Shown: positions 1 through 10,700 of the stretch, piece after piece
Layout: each line of letters opens with the position of its first letter
Numbering within the stretch: position 1 is the first letter of the stretch
Source: Azolla pinnata
Taxonomy: Eukaryota; Streptophyta; Polypodiopsida; Salviniales; Salviniaceae
Direction of reading: 5' to 3'
NCBI GenBank assembly: GCA_037176905.1
Contig: JBBBWG010003615.1
Span: 1 to 26,919, forward strand
Length of the DNA stretch: 26,919 nt
The notes under the pieces: generated by a model
Seen by the model: the letters and a program-made list of their open reading frames with translations, nothing else
Database searches by the model: none
Told to the model about the DNA's origin: nothing
Translations under genes and position numbers: made by a program

Positions 1-3000
1 TCTCCAAGCGCCGCAACGGCCTCCTCAAGAAGGCCTACGAGATCTCCGTCCTCTGCGACGCCGACGTCGGCGTCATCATCTTCTCGGGCACCGGCAAGCT
101 CTCTGAGTTCGCCAGCTCCAGGTCAATATTATTACACTATAATCTCTAAATCGTGTGCAATATGTTGCAACAAGCTGTTCAGAGATTAATGATCATCTAT
201 CGATGCCTACGTTGCGTACGCACATGCATTAGTTACTGCTTCTTTGGCATCAATGAATCCCTGTGGCTGCTTCAAATTAAACTGAGCTGAATTCTATTTA
301 GATTCCCAGCTGTTCAGTCGCGGATTGAAAATTCCAATTATGTTCCCGCTCATTTCCGGCATGTCAATACTCCGTCAAAACTTTGGGTCCGCTTGCTGAT
401 AATTACTGTGCAATTCGTTCCTTACATTTTTGGAGCATTTAGTAATTAATTCCTTAAGAATATTGGCCGGCTTATATATATTACACCCACCCAGCGGCCG
501 GAGCCAGCCTAACTGTTGAATCTGTTTACCTTAAATCAAACGCAATCAATGCTGTTATCACATCATACGTGAATCAATCAACTAGTATCTATATATGCTG
601 AATGAAAATTTTATCTGTCAATAATGTGGCCATGCCTTGAAGTCAGCTCCATTTATTATAAGTCTCTACCACGGTTCTGATTCAAATGATTGTGTTATGA
701 TTTGCGATTGAAGTACGTAGACGAAAAACCAAAAAATAAACAGCACAACAATCAACTCCCAATCACTGGTTTCTATGCTAATAATAATAAATACCGGCCC
801 TGTCATGCAGCTAATACTATGTACTGAAATCTCAGACATGAATTTTACAAACGAACTATTGCTTACCGTCCAATACCGTTCACCTTATCAATACTCGGAT
901 TTCAGCGTGTTTGCAGCTACATTCTCTCGACATTTAATTTGACCCGGGCTCAATCACTAAAAAAACATTATATATTTAATGCCGATTCTTGGAGTTCACG
1001 CAATTTCTTGAGAAGCACTGCAGTGTCTTGTTGCACATTGGGATGATTTTAAAAACCACCGAATCATGAAAGATTTTGAGCACATTATGTTACCGATAAT
1101 AATTATAAATTATTTTGGGTTTCTAATTTCATTCATAGCAGCATGTCCAATATTATTGAGAGATATCAAGAGTATGCAATGGGGATACCTTCCAAACGGT
1201 TTCTTCTACAAGATGTCGAGGTATGCAAACCGGTCTCAGCTTATTGCATTGAATCAACAACGTTATGTTATCCAGGCTTGCAGTGCATTAGTATCCATTC
1301 ATTTTCAATATTCAACAGCTTGTACAATATATGATCGATTATTTGTGAGCAGGCTGTAATGCAGTTCCCTCGCCTGCTATGTTTATTTCCATTGTCAACG
1401 ATGTGATTAGGATGAGCACATTGTAACGAGACTAATCACATGATGTTCGGTCCATAACTTTTGATACTTCAGCTACTAGCTTCAATATTCCCTAGATTGC
1501 ATGACGAGTATGTATACGGCTAGTATTCACGGTGTTATTATAGTAGATAATGAGGATATTCAGTACGGCTAGTATGACATCTTGTGGCGACTAATTAAGC
1601 ATGATTTATAAGGTGCGCGACTGCATGAGTTTTGCACATTATTTCTGAGATCATGCATGGCTTCATAATATATATAATAATTCTATTTCTGATCCAACAT
1701 TCTTCAATGACATAAACTAGAAGCCAAGTAAAATATATGCACGATTAAAATCACGTATGTATATGAGCTGAATAACACTAGAATAAAGTCATTTTAATGC
1801 TTCAATGTCATTTATTGTCACACGCTAATTATGCATAGGATTAAGGGCGGTGCATTTTTACCTTCTGAAATTCCTTGAGAAAAAAAGACGAATTTGATAT
1901 CTGAAATCCATATCATAATCTTTACAAACTCCATGCATTTTTGCGAGGCTTGCATGTTTTAAGATATTCTTGAGCAGTTATGAACTATAGTGCATAAGAA
2001 ATTCATGAGCTGAACATCGAAGGATCTACCTGCTATCTGCTTATATAAATAATATTAGAAACTATAATTGCCAATTCATTTCATTCTAAATGCTTGCAAA
2101 TGATTAACCAGCTAATTTCGACCTGATCCGATGATATGGACAATATTATGATTAATGCAGTACTGGAGGCATGAGGTTCTTCTCTTAACCCAACAAATTT
2201 GTTACCTCAAGAATCTGCAAAGGTAGCTGATCGATTTTGTCACAACATGAGCAGTGACCCTCGCCTAAACGATGATTGGGGATTAATTTCAGCTATATAA
2301 TATCGTTATTTTTCTGCCTTTGCATGTAGCCATATTCTCGGTGAGAATCTCATGTCGTTGAATTTAAGCGAAATCCAAAAGATCGAGAGTAGACTTGACG
2401 GAGCATTGACCAAAATCCGGAGCAAAAAGGTGAGCATCAATAAGTTGATGATACTATATGGACAGAATATTATGGCCGTTACAATAACTACCTTAGTCGT
2501 GCAATCATGCATTGCAGAAATCAGAATTAACTTGACAATTAATATGTTAAAAATCTCTTGTTTTATAACATGTGTAGATGCAATTGCTACGTCAGGAAGC
2601 TCAGGAAATGCGCGAAAAGGTAAGCCCCTGATAAAATATAACCCTTCTGCATTATAATTAGTGTTGCGAATATATTGCAATTTTATCATATGTGACTGAT
2701 CAAAGATCAACCAACTGCCATCATCTTATACAAGTATGATTTGGTACTGACCTTCTTGAATATTATACAATTCTACTAATTAGATCATATAAGACCATAT
2801 AAGCGCATGTGATATATCTACGGAAGCCGATTTATGTAGATTACAAGGTTATAATCAAATGGTTAAATATATAATGGTTGGAATCGCTTTATTTTGGATG
2901 GTTGAAAGAGAATATATTTGCGTTATAAAACACATGATTTTGAGATCGAATGTCTTAATGGTTTGCGTCAGGCACAATCTGATTGAAATTTGCAGGATCT

Positions 3001-6000
3001 AATTATTCGAATGTAAATAACAGTATAACACGGGGGTAATCAATTGGTGATCAGAAGCCAGTCAGAATGGTGATAATTAGTTATTCATAGCTCGCACATT
3101 AATCTGACCTTGCTTGAATATTAAATAAAAAAATTTAAGCACCGTGCAGATCAATAGAAATCAATATACTGACTGTATAGAAAAAGAGTAGATTTACACG
3201 CCGTTCAGATCATGGTAGATTTAATTATATAAGCTGAGAAGAAGCATATAGTGAATCATGTGGTGTAAAAAACGAGTAAATTAGGGAATGGTGAATCATG
3301 TTTAGGGTTAGGCTTAGGGTTTAGATACAGACATTGTCCCCACACGGCGACTAGGGGACCACCATCATGCTGCTGCCATAGGTAATTTGTGAGCCGTAAG
3401 CCATTGAAATTCTGCTCTACCAGCTGCATGTGGATTTCTTTTCATTATATGTATGGATCCTGCTAGAAATCTCTTAAACAACAAACATTCTATACGTTTT
3501 TCTTGAAGAAACCATTATTATTCCTTGAATTGCTCAAGAAACAACTGCAGATCGGTCCTGCAATTTGAGCACATTGTATGACGAGGCCAGTCCATTTCGA
3601 CAAATTATAGCAATCTACTAATCGCCAAGATAAAGTGTGCTTGATGTTTATAGAAAGCTCGTGGCTTCGGAAATAATGTTTCGTTGCAAGTTCACTCCTG
3701 TGTACATTGAAACAGAAATCTAGGTAGCTGGTAGCGCTGCTTTTCCTTTCTTAATTTTTCTTGAAAACAGAAGCCGGCCATACAAGACATCCTTCGGCTA
3801 CCTAAACAATAAGAAATTGTAGTAAATCCGCAAGACATATTAGATCGAAGTATATCCTAGAAGAGTAGCCATATTAATCAGCTCATGCAAGGATCAGTAC
3901 GTCCTAGAACGCATCCATATATCGGCATTGGAATAGAATCTAGGCTATTTGCAGTATCGGTGCCAGCCGATCTCGTCTTATTGTTGGAAGAACAGACCTA
4001 TCTCGGTGGCTGATAATTCTATATATCATATATTCCCCGCCCAATGCATTGAAGCCTGGCGCCGCCCTTTGTCAATGAATGGCTCAATTGGAACTCCTGT
4101 AAAATTTTATAGTTATATGCTCACAGTACTGGACATTGATCATCTGAATGTTTCACACAATTTTTACTGAGATTAAACATCAGTAGTAGCTTGATCTGCA
4201 TGAGCTAATTATTTACCGTGAGAATCCTAAATGGATTAACTATACTTCTTACTTGATAATTAAGAATTGCAGTACATTACTGAACATGATCTGTAGGATC
4301 AGCAGGTGAAGGGAAATTTATAATTAAGAATCCCTGAATATCCTAACTGGGAGCCTCCTATTTCTCGTGGAGCAACTGATTATCAATGTAGTGCTTCATG
4401 ACGTTGTTGACTATATACACGGTTGTTAACTAGTGTTAATTACATGCCATTTGGATCACAGAATTAGCTCTACAGCTAGACCAATATATCATCCAAATGT
4501 GATGAATTAATAGTAATAGAGGTGATAATCTTGAGTAGAATGTGCCCATGTCCATATTGAGGATCTGTGCAAACTAGTTGTGATCTTCTGATCATCTGAA
4601 CACTGATCTATGCAGTGGATTGCCTCAAATTTCATGCATGAGCTAGTGAGGCAACTCGAATAAAATTCGTCTGCAACATTTTTCTAAAATTATGCAACTT
4701 ATTATAATCAATATGTAGACTCTCTCGATATTAACATCTGATTCATTACGATTGAAATATGTTTAGATTGTGTATAATCATCGGGATTTGCAGGAAGCGT
4801 GGTAGTTATAATGAGCATTAGAAAAGAGGGAAAAACACCTAACAAAATTATAAAATATATTTTTACGCCTACCAAAACTAGAAATTAGAAATTAACGCCT
4901 AGTTTTAAAAATTAACGTGCAATTGATTGATTAACACCAAATCCATTAACTGTGAGTTCAATTAACATCAAGTCAACTGATTAATAAAAGCTCAATTATT
5001 TGGTTAACTCCAAATTAACGTGTTAATCAATCAATTAGATTCTAAAATTGGTAACTTTTGTTAATCGATTATTGGAAAGGAATTGATTAGGATCAATTAG
5101 TGGGAAGCAATTAGGAACAGAATCATACTGGCGGAATTAATTGGCGATTGATTTTCAGTGGGAAGATAAGATTAGGCGTTAATTTGTAATTTCTGAATTC
5201 AGTGGGCGTTAAAATGTAATTTATAATTTGGTTAGGCGGGTTTTTGGTAATTCTCCCTTTTCATGCGATTTTGATTTGAAACAGGCAAAATGTTATTTTG
5301 ATTTTCAAGCTTTCTGAATTTTAAATTTTGGGATATCTGTTGGTAAATATATGCTGCAGGAGACGATGTTGCGGGAGGAGAACAACGTATTAAAACTCAA
5401 GGTAATTCATCGATGGGAGAATATGGGTACGGACGGCAGGCACCTGTGGATTAAAATGCTCGATGTTAGATCAATTTCTGCGATGCCATAAAATGTGAAC
5501 CAACGACAACGATTTTGGGCAAAATAAGAATTAGCATGACATTAGCATGGGATCGGTATAATTAATCTGTTATTTATAGGAATGATCATTTGAAGTGGAT
5601 TGCATTAGAGAGATATAGTCATTAAGATATTCCATGAAGATTTCAGGGAGGCCATGATGGCATGAGTAATTATGCAATTAATGCTAGTTAGAGATAGGCA
5701 TATACTGTGCAGCAAGTAAGCATTGCAATATACTGAGCTAAAATTTATGGAGAAATTCTCGATAAGTCAGAAGCTGGTAATAAAATGCATTCCCTGAGTG
5801 AACTAATCTCATGAAACATGTATAAGCTGGTGGATCAGGAATATGTAATGCAATTAATAACTAGCTAGAGATAGGAACAATCTGTGCAGTAAGCAAGCAT
5901 TGGAATAAACGAACTAAATTTAAGGGAGAAAATTCTTGATAAGTGATCGGAGCTGGTAATTATCAAATGCATTCCCTGAGTGAACTAATTTCATGAAACA

Positions 6001-6783
6001 TGTCTAATCTGGTGTAATGCAGTTAATAAACTAGATAGAGATAGGAACAATCTGTGCAGTAAGCAAGCATTGGAATAAACGAACTAAATTTAAGGGAGAA
6101 AATTCTCGATAAGCGATCTGAGCTGGTAATTATCAAATGCATTCCCTGAGTGAACTAATTTCATGAAACACGTCTAATCTGGTGTAATGCAGTTAATAAA
6201 CTAGCTAGAGATGGGAGCAATGGAATACTGAACTAAAATCATGTGGAAAATTCTTGATAAGTTGAAGCTGGTAATCAAATGCATTCTCTGAGTGAAAATT
6301 AATCTCATGAAATATGCTTATGTGTATATTAAGCTGGCGGAGGCTACAGCGATGAATCGGATGATGTCGATGAGCGGCAATAACAACAACAGCACTGGTG
6401 CGATTATGAACAATAATAGCGTGATCAGCTGCACAAACAACATCAACAACAGCCATAATGTGGGAGGAGCTGGTGCCTCTGATTCATCATCATCGGCGGC
6501 AATGAGACCTGCACCGATTTTCATGTACAACATTAACAGCAATGCTAATCACAACACAGTCAGGTAATCAAGCGTGTGCTTGACACGCTAATGATCGATC
6601 CGTATCTGATCCATTCTTGCTCTAATTAATTAGTTTTCTTCTGCAATATCTTCTTGCAGCTGCCTGGAGCTCTTCCCCCCTGCATCAACATCGACAGCCG
6701 CGCCGCTCGCCTCCCATGATGATAAAACCACTTCTTCCACCACCACCAACACTAGCAATATCTTTGCAGCTAGAAAGGGGTGA
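1..6783 (+). CDS. MIKC-type MADS-box transcription factor, 5'-truncated by the window edge
   Basis: Sequence-specific nuclear transcription factor of the plant MIKC class. Exons: 1-121 (partial), 1142-1220, 2161-2222, 2330-2429, 2578-2619, 5360-5401, 6334-6563, 6660-6783, stop TGA. All introns are GT-AG and all phases close, giving 265 visible residues; about 20 N-terminal residues lie off the window. Exon 1 encodes most of the MADS domain ([20 protein letters not shown], then [10 protein letters not shown]). Exons 2-6 have the family-typical sizes 79, 62, 100, 42 and 42 bp and encode the I region and keratin-like K coiled coil (HILGENL, then KIRSKK). The last two exons encode an Asn/Ser-rich C domain containing CLELFPP. 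The subfamily is unresolved: the K-box end ([13 protein letters not shown]) recalls FLC-type proteins, while [11 protein letters not shown] recalls AG-type proteins. The weakest point is the exon 7 acceptor, which has a poor pyrimidine tract and lies in a tandem repeat. Confidence 0.88.
122..1141 (+). other. MADS gene intron 1
   Basis: A 1,020-bp AT-rich intron between the MADS-domain exon and the I-region exon. It begins GTCAAT and ends ATAGCAG. It splits an AGC serine codon after its second base. No gene or obvious repeat was seen inside it. Confidence 0.8.
1221..2160 (+). other. MADS gene intron 2
   Basis: A 940-bp AT-rich phase-0 intron running from GTATGC to AATGCAG. An 11-bp direct repeat, ACGGCTAGTAT, occurs twice near 1516 and 1565. 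Nothing else was recognised. Confidence 0.75.
3301..3324 (+). repeat. Short degenerate telomere-like patch
   Basis: About 24 bp of mixed TTTAGGG, TTAGG and CTTAGGG units in MADS intron 5. It mixes seven-base and six-base spacing, like the longer arrays at 19.7-20.2 kb. Confidence 0.6.
4436..4510. mobile_element. 75-bp hairpin, probable miniature inverted-repeat remnant
   Basis: The ends pair imperfectly over about 20 bp: TTAATT and CATTTGGAT on the left mirror ATCCAAATG and AATTAA on the right. AGCT tetramers also face each other near the loop. The element lies in MADS intron 5. No target-site duplication is clear, so a chance hairpin cannot be excluded. Confidence 0.4.
4821..5262. mobile_element. 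442-bp foldback-type non-autonomous DNA element
   Basis: Long terminal inverted repeats of about 80-90 bp (left arm about 4821-4901, right arm about 5173-5262) pair imperfectly. Shared blocks include GAAAAG, CCTAAC, AAATTATAAA, TTAACGCC and AAATTAACGCCTA. A nested perfect 17-bp inverted repeat lies inside at 4921-4937 and 5020-5036. There is no ORF, so any movement would need a transposase from elsewhere. No target-site duplication was identified, so the superfamily is not assigned. Confidence 0.62.
5402..6333 (+). other. MADS gene intron 6, largely tandem repeat
   Basis: A 932-bp phase-0 intron from GTAATT to ATTAAG. From about 5672 onward it consists of approximately 170-bp tandem repeat copies. 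The acceptor used by exon 7 lies in the last copy. Confidence 0.65.
5672..6340 (+). repeat. About four tandem copies of a 170-bp unit across an intron-exon boundary
   Basis: Copies start at about 5672, 5848, 6017 and 6187, giving periods of 176, 169 and 170 bp. Each contains recognisable blocks AGAGATAGG, AGCTGGTAAT, AAATGCATTC and CATGAAA. Copies 2 and 3 are nearly identical, copy 1 is more diverged, and copy 4 carries an internal deletion. The last copy runs into exon 7. Confidence 0.85.
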
Positions 6784-7764
6784 TTCAAATTTCCTTGGAT
6801 GATTTTATTTGGTTGCTTAAATGAAAGAATTCACCATATTTTGCTGAACTTTGCTATGTTGATACTCCACGGTATGTAATTCTAGCTGTAATTGGCGGTC
6901 TTTCTAAATAAATGATTGCACTCCTTACCTTCAGAAAAATCAGGACTATATAAAATTTTTACGCATAGAATAGAGCATTATGCCCATTTGATTAAATGGG
7001 GCAAGCTTGGCAAACTTGTCCATTGTTGTATACCACAAACTTTGACGACATTGCTTGTAGTTCAACATGAACATGTCAACTTCTCCCATTTCTATCATTT
7101 GTGATTGGTCAAATTAAGGAATTTAATCAATTGCCTGCAATTCAGGATGATTCTACCAATGTAAATTCTGATGGAAGCAATGCATTGACTGGAGTTATGC
7201 TGGCCATGCAAATTCTTCTTGCAATTTAGGATGATCTCTTCTTATTATGCTATGCACTTGATCTGTGCATGTTACTGACATATAGCTATGCCAACAAACT
7301 GGGTACGCAACAATAGATTACACAAAAAAAAAAATGTTGAACTTCCATAGCTTGCTCTGCTCAAACTAGTATACAGAAGCCTTCTGTTTTTCAAAATAAA
7401 TCGGTTCCAAATCTCGGTTGAAGTACATATAATCAAAAACAATCTCAGATACATGTCAAGTTTCATCCTTTCATCCATTCGCCGGTGTTATAAGACAAAA
7501 GTTCATGCAACGCTCCTCTTTTCTCAGAGCCCTGCTGTGCCCACACTAATGCAGCTTCTATGCCAGCAAAAATTGGGAGTAGAGCAATGGTAATCTTTCT
7601 TCTTCAAAGACACCACTAACAGGGCTTGCCAGAGAGAATAAACAACTCCCGAATGTAGAAAACCTGCCCTACTAAAAGCATGGGTCAAATGGAAGCAAAC
7701 CAGGTGGTTTATCTATCCATCAGAATGGTAGTCAGGATTACCATGAGGCATCTTGTTAAATGAA
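6784..7764. other. Convergent intergenic region (MADS and UTP5 3' flanks)
   Basis: This 981-bp stretch holds the 3' UTRs of two genes that point at each other. It has an AATAAA for the plus-strand gene and a short A run near 7322. I see no separate gene; the small ORFs here have no family signature. Confidence 0.6.
6907..6912 (+). terminator. Candidate polyadenylation signal of the MADS gene
   Basis: A canonical AATAAA lies about 125 bases after the stop codon, a normal distance for a plant 3' UTR. No transcript evidence is available. Confidence 0.45.
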
Positions 7765-10700
7765 TTAGAAGTCTTGATCAGACTCATCCATCATATCATC
7801 CAATGACCCATCATTGTGATTGGCAAGTGGATCGTGGCCATTCTGCAAATCTTCATCACTACCTTCATCTTCACTTTCCATACTACTATCTCCATCCATC
7901 ACATCTTCAACCTCCCCTTCGTCGCCATCACCGTCACTTTCTTCGTACACTACCGCAGCTGCTGTCATTTCACGTTGCTGAGATTCCTCGGCATTAGATA
8001 TCTGCAAATATTTATACGTTGAATGAAATATGTAATGATATTATGTCACTATGTTCTGCTCCCAAATTTATGTGGCTCATTCAAGATGAACTGATAGAAT
8101 GTTTCCATTACCTGTGCAACAATGAGCTCCAAACGACCTGAAAGAGATAGTAACGATCTGAAGACCAACAGCCTTGCATCTATAGCCTGTACAGTACATG
8201 AAAATGCGAACTCTCACACTTGATTAAAGAAATTACAATGAAAAAGTTGAGACAAGAACACCAAGAGAATACTGAAAATATATAAGAAAAAAATCACTTT
8301 GAATAAGTAAACTGTAAAGCTCTGTTGAGCGGGTATGTTCTTTCAAATCATATTTTTTATGCCAAACAGAAGCAATTTTTGTTCTTGTTATGTCATACCT
8401 TGTTTAATAACCAGTTTAATTTTAAATATTTCTTTGTTGGTCATATTAGCATTTAGTGTGTGTACCATTTATATACGAGGTTCCTTCGAGGAACTTCTCT
8501 CGAAGAAGCATGTCCTTAGGATTTGAGCTACAACTGAATGTATTCTGTTCAATTTCTAGTGAATGAAAAGTTTATTTCGAGTTCAATGTCCATTTATGAG
8601 TGATCTAGGAAGGTTCACCTTGCTGAATATGAATTTCGTATTCATTTTGTTACAAACTTTACGGAGGTGAAATTATAGTTCATCCAAATTTTGCAGTTCC
8701 TCAGATGTGAGAACGGACACACTTCTCTATATGGACCTCAAAGCCACAACAGGACAGAAGGAACTATTGGAATTTCAGTCCACTGCAAACCTATCTACAA
8801 TGATACGACAAGAAGCCTTTTGACAGCGTGAAAATTAGCTCTAGGTTCTTTAGACTCTCCAGTCCTTCTCATTGGAGACACATCTGTTCATATAAAGTGC
8901 ATAGGGTTGGCTTAACATATAAGACCAGCCTCCTTCCCCTCAGACGATGCTTGAAATATTCATGTGCAGCAATCATCATGCACATGAATCATAAAAAGCC
9001 TTAGATTATGATACTCTCTATATCAGCAGCAATTGTATGGTGCTACATTAACTGATATGAAACAGCTAGAAACACTTCAGAAGTGTGAGGAGATTCTCTG
9101 AGACATGTACCGTGAGCAGCAATAAAATGTCAGGGCTATAGTATCCTCCTGAAGTTCCACGCTAAACTTTTACAGAGCAACTTCAGGTAATCATATTGAA
9201 TGGAAAAGATGCTTACTTGGTAAAGAGAAGTCAATACTGGCTGCATCGAGGGGTTTGACATGATGTATGATGCATGATAAAGTAACGCTGCTTTTATCCA
9301 TGGAAGAAGTACTAAACCCCTCTTTGCCCTGAAAATATCATCCAAAACATCAATGATAAAAACCAAGATGGTTTATGCATTCAAACATTTCAGCCAAAAA
9401 TAATGCTACAAAGATAATAGAATACACTCCACCTTGAATCAATCAAGAAAGATGATTGTTGAAGGAATTTAGCAGCATTCAATGGGCTAAGTAAACGCAT
9501 TGTCTTAGTAATCACCTGCATATAATAATCACAACATAGTTGTTCTAATCAGCTTATGACGCTGATTGATAGTAATGCCATAAAGATACAGTAATAACTC
9601 CAGTATTCCAAGACTCACCCTCTCCTTAGTCACAGCAAGGCATTTTTCTAAAAGAGCCTTGTCATCAGATTCCAACGCTTGCGTCATCAGAACTTGTAAA
9701 GAATCTGCTTTCGGTGTAGGAAACATATCGGGATTTGATTCTGTATCTCTTTCTTCATTTTCGAGAATTCCTAATGCTTTCAACTTCTCTTCCATAGTCT
9801 CTTCATCTTCAGCATTAAGTTTATGATCTGCTTTAACAAGTTCAGATCCACTGATATCATTAATTGGATGTTCATAATACAAATTAACTTACAAGATATC
9901 TGATAAATAAACTAAGTGCTGAGATCCACTATAATCTTCAACAAAGTATTACACTCCACAATAGACTTAAACTATAAAAAAACATGAAACATAAGCATAA
10001 ATATATTCATGTTTTAAGTGGCAGAGTTTTATCAACAAATACATGCAAATTTCAATATTATCTCCATTTTTATTGACAAAATAATACACTCCACAACACA
10101 ACTAAACTATAAGAAATACCTGAAACATCCGCACATTAAGCATATTCGTGTTTTTAAGTGGCAGAGTTTCATCAACAAAATCATGCAAACTGTAGTGACC
10201 ATTAGTACTACATAAACAAACTGATGGGAAAATCATTCCACCAACTTAGCTACTACTACATTTACAATACATCATTTTACTTTTAAGATGATGTTGTATG
10301 ATCAATAAAAATGTAAAGCAATACCATATGGTTTTAGATTATCTTCATTGATTTCCATCAATGGCCGCTTCTTTTTTTTGGACTCCTTATTAGGAGATGC
10401 CCCTAGTTCCAAGTGAGCACTTGGTTTATCAACATCTATTGCATTGTCTGGACCCAGAACTCTCGCTGCATCAGAAGCAACAATATTCAAATTCATGTAT
10501 TTATGCTTCCGAGACAGAAATCATACAAAACACTCAGTGTGTCCATCATTGCATTTGGGTCTATATTTTTCCCATTTAAAACATTCACAATTGCATATTT
10601 GAAGGGTATAGTTTCAATGTACATACCTTCCACAGGACCTACACTTTTGGCTGTGTCATTATTAATTTGTGTGGCAGGCATTAGAGCTCCATTCTGGCCT

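Larger units (their letters stand above)
2620..5359 (+). other. MADS gene intron 5 (2.74 kb), host of small repeats
   Basis: The largest intron of the MADS gene, bounded by GTAAGC and CTGCAG and lying between the two 42-bp K-domain exons. It holds a telomere-like patch (3301-3324), a 75-bp hairpin (4436-4510) and a 442-bp inverted-repeat element (4821-5262). The rest is AT-rich and without recognised content. Long, element-bearing introns are common in plant MADS genes. Confidence 0.75.

Noticed and set aside
5672..6340. Repeat array considered as CRISPR-like
   Set aside because: Units are contiguous 170-bp copies without spacers, within a plant intron.
6318..6542. Minus-strand ORF antisense to MADS exon 7
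   Set aside because: Poly-Leu sequence arises from the complement of Asn and Ser codon runs in the real exon.
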